A stretch of 64,000 nucleotides of DNA from Lates calcarifer (GCF_001640805.2 NC_066849.1:21949336-22013335); one strand, 5' to 3'. Positions 44,621-59,090 are shown, counted from the first letter of the stretch. A program made the numbers and translations. The notes: generated by a model from the letters alone, not told the origin.

Positions 44621-46495
44621 TTCTCTTTGAGTGGTCTCCAACACAACGGCGGATCCAGCTCTGCGCGTCTTTACCTCCAGGCGGTGGTTCCTGCTATGTG
44701 CCTTGACTTGCACTGATGCAAGGGGACCCGTATTCACCCCAACACAACTTCAGCTGGTGGTGTTGGATTTCACCAGTTACTGGCTCGTGACATCACGGAT
44801 AGAGTTTTGGCTTGTGTTCATCAATGCCCTGTGTCTGCTTTTGACTACTGTATTAGCCTGAAGCGGGTACAATGTTTACACAGCAGGGTAGGGGGCATAT
44901 TCTAATTGCAAAAAAGTAGAATAAACTTGCTCACAAAGGCAAACACGTGCACACATTTGTGTCTCACGCACACACATAGGCCTACAGTGCACACCAAGAC
45001 TGAAATAATGCCAGAGAAAAATAGAAGAGATCAGCTGGTGCAGCCTTATGTTGTTTGCTGACAAGTAAATCTACCAGGTGCTGCAGCTGTTGTTCTGGCA
45101 TCATGGCAAGAGTATCTGGTATTCAGCATTAGGGAACTCTAGTTTACAACATTTTATTTTGGTACTAAAAATATAGCCAACATTCTGCAGAACAGTCTGT
45201 GCACAGATGTTCCTAAAAGCGAACCCTGAGCTGATTTTCTCACCACGAGAGAGGAGCACCCATTTATGATTAGACAACTAAATTAAATTTGAATCTCGAA
45301 TGCAATTCACTGTATGAAAATCAGGTAAGTGAGAAAGTGTTTTGAGCATTGATTGGTTGGTTCATGGTTACCTGTGATCCTTCATGGTTCAAATAGTTTA
45401 AAATGATGTCATTAATCATCCAACACTGTCAGGTTTGGTGTGAAAATGTGCAGCAGTATATACACAGACCAGTCCAGAGGTATGTGGTGGCCGTGTGTAT
45501 AAAGTGACTAATTGCATTCTGGTCTTTATTGTCTTTGGCTAGCTTTCAATATAATTTTGAACCGGGCCTCTTATTGATAGCGTTTATACTCACATAAAAA
45601 ACAAACAGTTATGATACAGACCACAATTTGACATAATCATGAACAGGGTTGAGATTATTAGATGCTATGCCATGTAGTTTCAGTGGTTTGGATTTTTTGC
45701 ATCAGCTCCCTCTGAGGAGATTAACACAAACAGATTTATTAGCAGTAAAAACCCTAGTAGTGTTTGTCATAAAACATTTTTGCTCTGGCATTGATTACTT
45801 TTGAAAATAACCCTTCTTTGTTTCATTGTAACCGTGTATGAGCACACCACAGCACTGCCCCTTGAAAATGACACCGTTTCTTTTCTTTATCTCTCTCATC
45901 GATTTTTCCAAACAAACAGGCTCTAACCCACTTCCACCACTCCCCATCCAGGTTAACCCATTAACCCAGAACAAACAGAGCTCTGTGGGTCCCTGGGCCT
46001 CCCCCCACTCCCTCTGCCCCTAGCTCTCCCCCCATGCACCCCAGCATCCTCCCCCCGGCGTCCGCAGCCTTCCTCACATCAGCCTGGACTGAGAGGGAGT
46101 CCATATGGTTTGCAGTTTAGGGAACTGGCGGGACGCTACAAGGAGACAGAGCAGTTCCTGCATCTAATCCCAGGTGGAGCTCACAGGGTTTCTTAACTTG
46201 AAAAAAAAAAAGCAAAAGGGCAGTTACAGTGAACAGTTACAATGCCCAAACATGGAGTATTAAAAGGGAGGTCAAAGCGACATGGAAACTCCAAGCGAGC
46301 CTGCCAGCCACTATAAACAGTGAGGTTAATAAAGAGCATTCATTTCGTGGTGCCTGCAAACAAGGCATTTGAAGCTCTTTGTGCAGCAAAGGTCTGTGTG
46401 TGTCTGCAGCAGTGGGTCAAATTCTCCTCTCTCTCTCTTCATCAAAGACAGTTACTGTCTCTGTGGAGGAAGCACGTGCACGGGATGCTCTCTTG

Positions 46496-46498
<3 letters not shown>

Positions 46499-46549
<51 letters not shown>
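46499..46549. repeat. (TC)n microsatellite
   Basis: Twenty-five uninterrupted TC units in the upstream intergenic region. Confidence 0.97.
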
Positions 46550-46551
<2 letters not shown>

Positions 46552-48655
46552 CTTTGCCATCAGCATCTCGGGATAGCAGCACTTTGACCAGATGTTTTCT
46601 TCCACTTCCAGGAAGCAAAATTGTTGAGATGCTGGTTCTCTGACAAGACCATGAATCAACATTGTGGACAAATTAATTACATGATTAGTTTGTAGCAAAA
46701 CCCTGACAAAAACATTGGAGGCTTAAATAATATAGTATATGACTTACAGAAGTAGAGCATTTGCTATTTGCTGACTTGTAAACATTTGGAAACGCTTGAA
46801 CCCAGAAATGCCTCACATCGATAAAACCTCCTGAAATTATTGATATAGGGCCTCTCTTGCTGCAAAGAGCTCGTATAAAGCTTTTAACTATTTCATACCA
46901 TAACCTTGCATCAGCCAAATAAGCACATAGATTTACAGCAAAGTTCTCAAGATGAATTTTCTTTGTTTTAGATCCAGATGTGTAATAATCAGTCCATTGT
47001 GCACTGAGCACCAGAACGCTGGGCCCAAAGGGTGACTGGTGTCCGATAATCAGAATCAGATCACCTCTTCCTTTTTTCTCTCTTGAGGAATGGGGCAGAT
47101 CCAGATGAGTGTACACTGACCACCTCCTGAAACATGTGGTATTCCCCTCTTGCTGCTTCATAAGTTATCCAAGCGAAAATGGTCAATAAATGTGTTGTAA
47201 TCAAGCAAGAATCACAATGGCAGTCAATGGAGCGATGTTTTCGGACAATGAGTTTTTAGAAGTAGTGCGAAGGCCAGACTGGAGTGTGAGCAGCATGTGG
47301 TCACAGACAAAGTCCTTCCATATGATCAAATATTACATAATGCATGAAGCGCACATGTCCAGACTAGTTTGACTTCTTACTGATCCAAAATAGTTTCTAA
47401 AAGAGACAAGAAGTAATGGACAGCTTTATTTTACCTTAGCTTCACACAAAAAAAACATAAGCTTCTCATTTGCCACTGGGACTCTGTACTTAATCTGGAC
47501 TCAGGGATATCACTGGCCGAAGTCCCAGGAGCTGCATGTATCCCTACCTGCACACTCCCATCTCTTCAGTGATTTAATCTCCAGAGTTTCCCACTTGAAG
47601 GCCCAAATCCAGCTGCCATGTGCTGGTCAGAGAGTGTATTGTCTTTCAGGGTAAACATTTCATAGTACAGTAACAGCTTGTAAATGTGGGGTGTGTGGAA
47701 ACTTTTAGCCTCACAGGACCAGATTGAAGCCAAAGTCAATCAGGCTGGTTAAAGAGAAAAAGAAACAGGAAGAGGGATGGTTCTACGGTTGGTAGAGCAC
47801 AAAACAATATTGTTGTTTTGTAACCAGCCAGTAGGCTCAATAAAAATGTGTTTTTGGGTGCCTCCTGTAAGTGTATTCTTCTCAACATAATGCTGCAGAC
47901 ACGGTTGGTTGAATGTGCCTCATTAGGTAAACAGCTCATCAGTCAGCGTCTGCCACGGAGCTGGCTGAGGGAGAGCAGTGGGTTAGCATGTGGTTGACTC
48001 TATACCTGCAGACCGGGTAGACACTAAACTTGCCTCTAATTAGAAGACATGGCCCTGTGTAATTTCTGTTCTGCGTGCGTGTCACCGGCTCGTAGGGCTG
48101 TTATTTTGCCGAGCAGGGAGAGTGTGGGCAACAGCTGGGAGAGTGCTTAACAGATGGTGGAGTACAGAGAGGTCGATAGCTGAGACAATGCTCCATGTAA
48201 GAGCGTGTGTGTGTGTGTAGTGAGGTGGTTTGCAGAGCTAAAGGGACCATGGGAAAGCAGGGAGAGAGGGGCCAGGGAGTCCAGGGTGAAGGGGGTGTTT
48301 GGGCTAAGAGGAAGTTTGGGAGTGTGTAAGGAAAGTGAAAGTCCCTTTGGGGGTCATGTGGGGCGGAGAGGGCCACAGAGGAGGAACACCCGCACTGCAC
48401 AGGGAGGTGCTGCCTCATGTTTGGCTTGTTGTGTCTAAGCCTTTTAAGCACCACGGACGGATTTTATAGTTACGGTAATAAAACAGTGCCTAGTTAGTTG
48501 ATGGTTCATTTGTTTTCCTTTACAGAAAACTGATTAGGCCTTTTATCATTCATTATGTGTAAACATGTTTTATATTGTTGCACTATTGTAAGGAAACCAC
48601 CAGAAAGTGGTCACTCTTTCAGTTCTGATTGTTGGGCTGCACCAGCAGAGGGGGT

Positions 48656-48676
48656 CTGTGTGTGTGTGTGTGTGTG
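48656..48676. repeat. (TG)n microsatellite
   Basis: About ten TG units. Confidence 0.9.
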
Positions 48677-50261
48677 ATTTCATTCATGGCGAGCAGAAGT
48701 CAGCCAAACCCACAAAAACAAGCCAGTCTGTCAACTTTTAAAAACCTCTGCCATCCAAATGCTGTCAAAATCATATGTTGCAGCATCATAAATCACTCCC
48801 ATAAGATGAATGTTAACTAATTTATGGCTCCCTTAACATCATCAATTAACAGTTCTTGTGAAACCAGTGCAGTGTCTGTACTTGAATTTAGCTATACTCA
48901 AGGAAAAAAAAACTGCCTGGCAGGAAAGTAAAAACAGGAAAAGAAGAAATGTGCTGAGTAAGATAAAGACCGCTCTCTATACTGTGGATGTAATTAACAT
49001 CCCACTCCCGCTTGTGTGCTGCTGTCTCTCCCCAGTGTTTCTAAAATCACCTGTTGTTAAATCAGGCTTCCATCCAAAAGTGCTCTGATGGTTTTACCAT
49101 ATTTCTCACTGAAAGGGAGAGAGGAAAATTGTGTATTGTCCAAATGAAACAAATGTTATGTCCAGAGGAAATTTTAGGGGAAGTGCCTCTGCTCTATGGG
49201 CATCCAAATTCTTAAGTTTGGATTTTGGGGAGAATACATGAGGGAATCATTACATGTAAATGAAAGTATTTAACTCACTAATTTTTGGATATGATTATAC
49301 ACAATTCACCCCCAAACCATAAAGTATGTTCTTTGGAAAGAAGATAGATATAATATCTGTTTTAAGACACGAGACTCTTCATTTAACATGTTGACCTTGC
49401 AAGAATGATGAATGAATACAGAGTTGGCAAGGCCATATGAACGTAGGCAAAGTGCAACTGACAACTAAAGCAGGTAAATCACTCATTGGCTCTCTAACCT
49501 TGTCTTGTGTGAACTTGAACAAGCAGAGCCTCTGTTCTGTGGTTGAAGTAAAGAAAAGTTACATCAAGATGTCTGGGTGGGTTAGGGTTTTAAAAAGACA
49601 TTTAAACTGCATTTTATCCAGAGTGGTTTATTCTGTATTGCTACCACTAAGAGTTTTGCTTGGAGGAAAGTTCTCTCTGTTCAACCTTTTAGCCTGGTTT
49701 GCTCACACATATCATCCACATTACATTGTTATCATCCAGATTACATGCTTGTAGTAACTGGGTGTTTTCAAATCAGCCAGAACAATGGACAAGCTGCAAC
49801 AAGAGACGACAAGAAAACTTTAGAGTAGCACAGTATTAATCATAGTAGGATCAGTACTTCTTCAAAGGACTTCAGTACTTTATCTGTTGAAAAGTGGTGT
49901 TAGATGTCAGCCTGGCATCACTAAATGGCGTATGAGTAACACGCCAATTTCTTGAGTCACTGTGCCTGTTATCACTATGCATTTTTTGCTCATTTCACAC
50001 CATTTAGTCTCTTCTGACTTATATTGCACAGTGGCAGCGTGTCCTTTAGGTGACTCTAAAGCTAATCCCTGACAATAACCTCTAGTAAATAACACTTTAA
50101 CAGCTTAAAATGCATGAACACAACACACAAACTGTTCTCAAAACTGATGTCCTATTTATACGTCATCCCACAATATCACATAGTAAATCTTTCTTCTCCC
50201 CACTGCAATGAAGGCAGTCAACTGAAAATTAGTGACAATTAGCAATAATAAAGCAACAGCA

Positions 50262-50475
50262 TTAAGGACACATTTTGAGGAATATTCCTATTTACTTTCT
50301 TGCTGGGAGTTTAATGAAAAGAAAAATATGTCTACATAGCTGTACACTTCTGTACACAGAGTTGGCAGGCCATTAGCTTAGCTTAGCATAAAGACTGGAA
50401 GCAGAGGGGAAAAGCTAGCCTGGCTCTAACAAAAGTTCAAATTTAAAAAAAGTCTGTGCCAGCCCTCCAAAATTT
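50262..50475 (+). repeat. Dispersed fish repeat, family C
   Basis: Contains CCATTAGCTTAGCTTAGCAT, AAAGACTGGAAGCAGAGGG and AGCTAGCCTGGCTCT, a widespread teleost repeat signature. Other copies are at 51570, 56255 and 59428. Confidence 0.65.
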
Positions 50476-50752
50476 AAGTAATCTGGTTTTAGTACAAGAC
50501 CAGACATGTACAAACAAGCAGTTGTGGTTTTCAGCAGACATGAGAGTATTGTTCTTCTCATCTGACTCTCAAGAAAGTGCATGCATCAAATGTACTAAAA
50601 TTCCTTTAATATGGTTGTGATGTCAGTGGCCCTAATCTTGATGGTCTGCTTTTTACTATGTAGATAGTCCTATTTTGCCACAGTCTTTTTCACTTTTCCT
50701 GTACCTCAACTTCATCCCTCAATTTCTAGAGCTCTGTATGCTCTCAGTTTGG

Positions 50753-50823
50753 GATGAGGGGAGGAGAGGAGAGGGAAGGGAAGGAGAGGAATAGCGAGAA
50801 GCTTAAGGAGGAGGAGAAAAAAG
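50753..50823. repeat. Polypurine GGA/GAA tract
   Basis: Imperfect GGAGA/GGGAA units over about 70 bp. Confidence 0.75.
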
Positions 50824-51569
50824 CCACCTTGACCTCTCTTTCATCTCTGGAGTTGATCCTCTGTCTGGCGTGAATTCTCAGAGGAGCTGGCTGTGGAACA
50901 GAGAGTGGCTTTATGCTTGCGTACTACAATGTTCCTCATACAAAATCCCATTTCATTTCTCGAGAGGGTTGAGAGAATGGCTTGAAAGGCATGTTCTCTC
51001 TTATCTCCAGTGATACCATTAGGCTGCAAGTAATTTAGGCCTGATCCCATATATTTTCCGTGTGACGTGAAGTCAGCTCTGATGATGATAATCTTAAAGT
51101 GAGGATAAAGTGTGATAAAGTTGTGATAGAGATTAAGAAAGTCACAAAGTAAATCATTATGTTCATTGTAAATCCTCACATACAGCCCATATGTCCAAAT
51201 CCTGGGATTGCAACAGATATAACTTAATTTCTCCCAAAGTTTCTTGCGTTCACTGGTACAATTAAAGAAGAGATCAATTTAGTTTGAGAATTTTCTGCTC
51301 GCAAAGTTTGAGGCTACCACAAGTAGTAACTTATCTTAACATAAGGACAGGAAACAGGGGCAACTCACCTGCCCAAAGGTAACAAAATTCTCCTACCAGC
51401 ACCTCTAAAACTCACTCATTATCATGATCCATTGTGTTTTTTAAAGATATGCATAAAAGCCAAATGTTTTTAAAAAGAGGAAAAACATTTCACCATTTTA
51501 CTGGGGTGTGTCAGAGTGTGTCTTGGCATGGAGCAGTAACTTCCTGGCCTCTTTGTTTTTACAATTTTT

Positions 51570-51725
51570 TTTTTTGCAGATTAAACAAATGAGAAACTGT
51601 AAAATTCCTTATGTTTCCAGTCTTTATGCTAGGCTAAGTTAGCCTGTTGCTAATATTAGCTTCCTATATGAGGTAGAAATATGAAAGTGCTCATGATCTT
51701 CTCAGAAATTATGTTTCTATGCAAT
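51570..51725 (-). repeat. Dispersed fish repeat, family C, inverted copy
   Basis: TTCCAGTCTTTATGCTAGGC, CTAAGTTAGCCTG and a downstream AAATATGAAAGTGCTCATG with GATCTTCTCAG are reverse-complement parts of family C. Confidence 0.55.
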
Positions 51726-53237
51726 TAAACTGCAACAGCAAATACATTTTATGTCCACAGTCCACAATCTTTCCCTATCAAAGTGCTTTGTGCCTGAACA
51801 TAACCAAAAAAGTGGGTTAGGGTTGTCTGCGTACATTTTACTAATATGTTCAGTATCAGCATATTTGCTCAAACAACATATCGTCATTACGTTCATAGAA
51901 AACATAACAAAACATATATATTGTGGCAGTTAAGCTGTATAGAAGCATATTTTTTAGGAGGCAGTGTTGTCTCATCTAATACTCAGAAAGGGAGCAAGTA
52001 AGTGTATTTGCCAAAAATGTTGAACCTCTACTTCAAGCTCAGTTTTGTTATCAGGGGGTGACACAAGCACATGTGTTGCCTTAGCTAACAGGGGAAAGTC
52101 TTAGTCAGCATGGACCTAATTGGGGTTTATGACTCTGAGAACATTCCTGCAGCCAAACAGTTTCTGTGACAATGTGTGGAAAACATGCATTTTATAATAT
52201 TTGGAAGTATTTGAAGTGCAATTTACAAACACTAAACTAAAATCGGTTGCACTCAGATAGCTGGGGTAGTAGCTGGGTCCAGTTTCAGACGGAGAATAGC
52301 TGTCAGAAGAAATCACACAGGTGCTAGAGTAACAACAGGAGACATTAGTTGAAGTGCTACACAACAGCAACCTTGGTGGTGTTGGCAGCCTAGACATCAG
52401 GGTTCAGCAGTACGTGTCCCTCTTTTCATGGGCGGAAGTGCCTAACCCAGAAAAGACTTCACACCAGCTCGCTGCCGCCTCTCCTGCACTTTAAGAGGGA
52501 CGGAAATATTTCACATGTCTGCTCTGACCGCAGGCCTGCTTTACCTTTCAGGTCAATCTCCACCCAGCCCTCTCTGCTCATCTGTCGTCCATCATTCATC
52601 ACATAATGATGGCTTTAGCAAAAAGTGGTTCAGGGGAAGGTAAATGATCCTTTTCCCTACATTTGCACTGAGAAGCAAAGTTCATGAGACAACAGGAGTC
52701 CACGCATTTCTTCTTGTCTGCCTTCATATCAACTCACAGATTAGGGAGATTAGGATGTTTTTAAACAGGCTAAAGAGCCCTACCGCGGGGATAATTTTTT
52801 CCATCTCAGAGAGGTATGACACCTGTCACAACACCCAACTCCAGCATGGTGGCTCTGTGAAAATGGACCATCAGGTGTCCTCCACCTGACACTTCTACAG
52901 GGTTTGGAGAACAAAAGCATTGCTGGCATCTTCAACACTTCTTGTTTAGCTTTACAAATTCTCTTTGATTCAAATTCAGCCTGCTAAGCCATAATGTGAG
53001 TGTGAGTGCCAAAAAGTTCAGATAATCTAAAGGCAAGCTATTTTTAGGCCAGCACACTTTTCTATGAATATACAGTCCACATCTGCTACTCCAAATGGAT
53101 TTCAACAAACACTTTGAATGTTTGAAACTCTCTGGCAAAGGTTTCACTGGTGGAGTACTCAGGGAAAGAGGACACAAGTGGGAAACATCCTGTTTTTTAC
53201 AGTGGCAGTTTATGGCTTTTGCATGTGTCTTGGTGAT

Positions 53238-53259
53238 TTATATATATATATATATATAT
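53238..53259. repeat. (TA)n microsatellite
   Basis: Eleven TA units. Confidence 0.9.
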
Positions 53260-54865
53260 TTCTAAATTTGTGGACAGCCCCTGTGAGGCCTTCTTTAGGG
53301 AAAAAACAGCTCCTCTTCCCCTCTTAAGACGTCTTCCATTCCTCTTCTTACCTGTGCATGAAACTGCAGTCATACAGCCTCTCACTGAGGCCCAAGTGCA
53401 TCCACTCCAAACTTCAAACAAAAACAATGAAAAACAGACTTACTATTTATTTCGTGGGAGAACAAACACACAAAAACAATGTGTTCTGAGGAAGATTAGA
53501 AACAACTGCTCAGAAAATTGTTCCCAGTTTCAACATACATTTATTGCTGCAGGAGAAGAGGACCCGCTGTGATCCCTGGTTTCCACAATGACACCCCCAA
53601 GGAGGAAGGAGAGAAGAAGACATGAACAAGAAGCAGACAGGATTCAACATCTGAGCTGAAAATGCAACAAAAGGGATCAATTTCAGATAGTGAACTTTTT
53701 GCTTGGATACAAAAATGTATAAAAGCTGTAGATCACTGGTATCTGCAGTGTGTCCCATATACTGATAAAGTAAAAGTCCAGAGAAGCCTTTAAAATACAA
53801 ATCCTTAAACTAGCTGTAATTGTTTTCATGGCCTTTTCAGGGCAGCAGAAACACTTCTGACCATCATATAAATGTGAATCCAAAAGTATTCACTCTCCTT
53901 TTATCTCTGTTTTTGGTCTCTACCAACTAAAGCACCTTTAAGGGCTGCAAAACCAAAATGAGCTGAAAGATGCTGCACAGCTCTGCAAAGCTGAGAGAAA
54001 CTGCAGAGCTGGGTTACAATTATCACCATGAGCGACATGTTTCACGTTACATATAGTCCATATATATCCAATGTTAATATAAGAATATTGCTTATTACCA
54101 TTTTGAAAGTAAAATTCACAGGAATACCATGGGATTCATGTCTCACAGTAAATTTCCACTTCCGGCAAACAGAACATGGCCCTTGTGCCTCTTACCAGCA
54201 ACTCAATGGGTGGCAAGGACCTTTTGTTTCTCACATATCAGGCCTACTTTAAGCTCAGACACTACCTTATCCATCAGCTGCCCCGTGTCACCATCTACTG
54301 TCACCACGGCAAAAAATAGCTCAGCGCTTCCTGCCCTGCAGCCTGTCTGTCCACTGGGGCAAAGCGGTGCCACCTGTCAGCCAGAACACAGGTTAAAAAC
54401 CCAGGCTCCAGACACAGATGGACAATCATCACTACCTCATGTGTTTGCTATCAGTGTTACAGCCAGGTTTGGTGTGGCTGGCTCGCAGCAAAAGACTTCA
54501 TCATCATTACCTCATATGTGTATGCTGTCCAGGCTGCCAGGGCCAGTATTACACAGACATAAAGAGCAAAGTCTTAGGTCATTTCTTGGATTAAAAAGGA
54601 CATGAGATTAAGAATTTCCTACAGTGCAAGTTAACTGGCTGAAAGGAAATGACCCTAAATTATTGACGTCCGGGGGAGAGCCTTGATTTAGAATGAGGTT
54701 GAATGAAATGATTGTTGGAGCCTGGTTAGTGTTCTGCGATAAGAAACTTAAATTGTTTAACCTTTAGGGAGTTAAATGGAAAATCTGTCCAGATTCATTT
54801 TAGCTGTTAATGCTGTAAAATCAAACAAGAGATTTTTGTCTTATTGCTGCAAGTCAAATTTGATC

Positions 54866-55030
54866 AGTGGTGGAAGAAGTTAAACACTGTTAAAACACTT
54901 CATACAAGTAAAGGACCACTTCTTAGGGGAAAGCACAGAAATATTAAAAGTAAAAGTACATGTTCTGCTGTAAAATGTCCCCTGTGACTGATATGTATTT
55001 ACATATGACATTAATATATGATTATTTCTG
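54866..55030 (+). repeat. hAT-like non-autonomous element, partial
   Basis: Begins CAGTGGTGGAAGAAGTTAAA and continues with AAAGTAAAAGTACATGTTCTG and CTGTAAAATGTCCC, matching the 5' part of a common teleost hAT-type MITE as I remember it. The right end is not clear. Confidence 0.45.
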
Positions 55031-56254
55031 ATGCATCAATGTGGAAGCTAAAGCTGGTTGAGATAGAGCCACTCTTTACTCATTTAAATGCAGTTAGCTA
55101 ATTTAGTCTAGGGGCTGCCAACCTAGAGGTTGGCAGATGATTAATGGAAAAGGAGAATAATGAAGGATGGACTATAATGTTGCTTATGTGTCATTTGTTG
55201 ACTCTAAAAATATATATACATCAATCTAAGACTTATCCTTTAAGTTTGATATTGTATCTATATTGTTGCATTTATCTGTTAACTGTATTATTATAGTATT
55301 TATTATGATCTTTGTTCATTGAATGTCATTGATGAGTTTGCAAAAGAGCCAGTTAAGTTGAATGGAACAAAAATGATCTCTGGTTCTATGATATACTTGT
55401 TTATGAACAGTGAAATGGAAACGTTACAAAATGCCCTTTTCAGAAAGGGGTCTACTTCTTGAGGATGGAAACTGAAGACCTGAACCCAGATGACCTCATC
55501 TCTTCCATGTAATTCATTATTGACAAAGGAATTACTGAATATATGACTTTTTACATTCTACCTGACTGGTGTCCTAAGAGGTTTTGATTTCATTTTGAGT
55601 TTACCCCAATATGTTTCCAACAAGACACTGCTGAGATGTTCAACAGATGGTGCATTGCTCAGATTGTGTCACCCAGTAGGACACCTGTCTACCTGTCTTT
55701 ATCCATTTCATGGAAGGATGACTATGTTTGAACATGTACTGTGGTTCTTCTTCCTTGTGAAGCCGTGATTAAAACAAGATGGGTATTCTCTGGAAACACA
55801 TCCTGTTGCAAACCTGAAAATAAATAATAGATTAAGTAAAGCAGTCTAGACTGAGATACCCCTGAAGACAATGTGTCATGACTTCCAGACTGTTTTGAGC
55901 TGACTGGCTTGGCTGGACACAAGACAGGATGGAAACCCAAACATTAAACTGGCCAAGACAGAGGTTATGTCAGCTGTGGTTACATTATGTAATATGATCT
56001 ACATATAAAGAGACTGGATGAAAGCCCAAAATAACTGAATCTAATGCTTTGAGTATAAGACTCTAATCTTCATTAGTACCTCTGAAACTTTCTGCACAGT
56101 AGCTGTTCTTCTCCAATAAGACTTATAAATGGAGTGCTGCTGTGTGTGGAAATCTTGCTAGAATAATGTCTTTTTTGGAAATCGAAAAATAATATTTTTT
56201 GCTTAATAACAATGCATTTTATAGGTTATCCAGCTGGTTTAACAAAGATCTTCT

Positions 56255-56400
56255 ATTCTGACAGTTTGGGAAATGCACTTATTCACTTTCTTGTCAAGGG
56301 TCAGATGAAAGGATCAACACCACGTTGATGTCTGAACACTAAATATGAAGCTACAGTCTGGAGTTGATCCAACAGAAGTTTGCTAACTGTTAAACCATGA
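56255..56400 (+). repeat. Dispersed fish repeat, family C, 5' part
   Basis: AGTTTGGGAAATGCACTTAT, TTCACTTTCTTGTCAAGGG and CACTAAATATGAAGCTACAG are the usual 5' half of this repeat. Confidence 0.6.
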
Positions 56401-56836
56401 AAGCTTTTTTGATGGAAACTGAAGACAATACAAGGTGAAACTCAGCTATCCCAACACAAAAAAGAAAGAAGAGATACATGAACATGTCCACACTAAACAG
56501 AAAACAGCATGAAGCCGGTCACAGTGTCCAAAAGAAACCTCTTTGTTGATCAAGACAGTGATCGACTTAAGATCTGTGAACAATTTCCTCTAAATGAGTA
56601 GCCTGTGGCCTGAGTTTGAAAAAAAAAAAAACCCAACAACACACACAGTGAAGGCATCCAGTTATTATCTGTGCCTCTCGTGTTCTGTGAAGTGCCTGCT
56701 GGTGGATTTACACACTGACTGCATTCTCTCTTGGAGAACACAAAGGAAAATAAATGCTAAATAGTAGGGAATGCACCTAAATGAAACAAGATGACTGTCT
56801 GAAAGGTTGTTATGTGAGGCAAGTTGAAGGCTTGAA

Positions 56837-56856
56837 CCCCCCCCCCCCCCTTGAAC

Positions 56857-56885
<29 letters not shown>
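56837..56885. repeat. Poly-C run followed by (CA)n
   Basis: Fourteen C at 56837-56850, a short TTGAAC spacer, then about fourteen CA units. Confidence 0.95.
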
Positions 56886-56887
<2 letters not shown>

Positions 56888-59090
56888 CCACACACAAACT
56901 ATATTCTTGATCTTTTTTGCCAATTTCTTATCATTTTGCATTCATTTCCTGTGTGTGTTGTGTGTCGCCAGTCAAGTGTTTCAGTGCTAAATAACCATGC
57001 CGTCATTCCAGAGACTCCGGCTGCTTGTCCACTCTAATTCCTCTGCATTTATTTACAGCACAGAGACAAGGACACTTGATCTTCCCATTTCACAGGGCTA
57101 TATCTGTTAAGCCCTGTTGTTCACCTTTTTCCCCTCTCTAACAAAAATGGCTCCAGTGCCAAGACAAATAAGGTGCACATTTGTGAACAACATTGGAGGC
57201 AAGAGTCCAGAAATGGGTAAAACAAAGCAGGAAACTGGTAAGTATTCCCATTAGAGGGAAGAGATTTAATCTTTCAGCACCTTGGCCCATTTCTCTGAAC
57301 AGTGCTGCTATTTACTCTATTTGTATTTAGGTCTGATGTGAGTGCAGATAGTGTGGCTCAGGAGTGCCTGGACAAATTGTTGAATCGTGGATACAGCAGC
57401 TCAAACACTTCCATTAGCACCAGGCCATCACATACCTGATGTACAGTAGCTTTACTGACCTGTGAGGTTTATACTGTTCTGTAATATGGGTGCTGGACCA
57501 TGTCTTCCTGTAACAGGCTGCACTGAGTTCTTCCTGTAAATGTCCAACAGAGGGACCCTGTGAATCTCCTGATCAAACAGAAATGTGTGATTGACGCCTG
57601 TCCTCTGTTTAAGACATAACCTGCAGAAGACTGACATAAAGTCAGCATTTCTTTCATGAATGGAAAATTTCTTTGAGTGTATGCTCCACTGAAATCCTGT
57701 CATAAACTTTTAAGAATCAAGTCCTCACTGGCTACAGGCTTAAAAGGTTTCTCTGAAAGGTTGGTCGCTTGGTTTTGCAACAGTTTCAATTGTCTACTGT
57801 GACTGATTTTCAGCAAAAAGATGTATAAATGCATCCACATAAATCTTTCAAACCTTCCCTACAGGGTGTGTGCTCACCAAAAACAGCACTGGCCAATTGT
57901 TCAGATGCCTAAAACGACCTTGGTATGGACATGTGATTTGTGGCTGTTGTCTCTGAAGAGCAACATTGTAAGTAGTTAGTAATGTTGTTATTCTGTTGTG
58001 CCACAAAAACCTCCTATAGTCAGGAGGTCAAGGTTGGTGGTTAGACATAAAAAAAACATGTAACTTTAACTTGATAGACTGTCAATTGTGGTTTCTTTGA
58101 ACCATTTGCCTAAGCAGAAGCAAACCGCCTACAAGCGAAGAGAATTTTATATTGTGAAGATGGATTTTTGGTAGAGTATTCCTTGAAAGCCAGCCCAGAG
58201 GGTAATATCAAAAGACAATGATGATAAAGCTTTTAACAAATCCATAACTCCTCAGAACAGTTAACCTCATTAGCCTTTTCAACTTTGTTTTATTCAGATA
58301 CGTCCAAGAAGCCAGCATTCAAATGTCAGAGAACATGTGATGAGAGTAACTATCATCTTTTTAACAGATCGGGTCAATGGTAAACCTTTTGAGAATGTTG
58401 GTGTGAAAAGGTGTTCCCCTTCTCCCTTCTTTCCATGTTGTTCTGTGCTCGTCGTATTCCTTCAAACAGTCCGGGTCAACAGGACACCGTCTGCACATTA
58501 GACCCAGGGTCAAACAGACACCTGCTGCCAAGACGAGCAGCCGTATAACTGACAGGCGTTAACACTCCTGTAACTACACTGCTAAGCTGTGTTAAATACG
58601 CTGCACTGCTCCAGGGTGCCGTGCTGCCATGCTGCCCGTAACCCACCGCATCAAAACCCATCTGCAGGCCTTGATTAGCACACCCCATCTTCTCCCCTCC
58701 TGCTCCTCCTTGTCCCCCTCCTCCTCATCTCATTTCACACTAAACAAAGTCGCGGCAGGGTCCGATGGCTGGAGCCCCCTCTCTCTTATCACCTCACAGT
58801 CGGAGCCATTGGCTGGGTTGATGAACTTGGCTGGAAGGAATCTGCAGGCTGCTCCACTTGACTGAGCAGAGCTAATGAGTCAGAAAATCCCATAGCCAGG
58901 GCTCCAGGGTTCACCATGGGCATCAGGGGAAACAGGTAGTTCAAGCATATAGGAGGGAAGATAAGGTGCGTTTATTAGATAGTGCTTTGCAGATTGTCAA
59001 AGACGCAGAACAAACACCGTGCTGGAGACATGAAACTCTACAGCTCCAAGAACTCAGAGGAGGAGAAGGCGTAGGAGGAGGAGGAGTGTG

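Noticed and set aside
46685..47161. 158-codon ATG-initiated open frame on the minus strand
   Set aside because: No recognisable domain, signal peptide or splice context. Length is within what chance gives in 64 kb of AT-rich DNA read in six frames.
48240..48320. Collagen-like Gly triplets on the plus strand (GKAGREGPGSPG)
   Set aside because: The frame reaches a stop right after, there is no flanking acceptor or donor of the col24a1 type, and it is on the wrong strand. G-rich composition explains it.
54129..54605. 158-codon open frame on the plus strand
   Set aside because: Composition is low in structure-forming patterns, no domain is recognised, and no flanking splice sites or promoter stand out.
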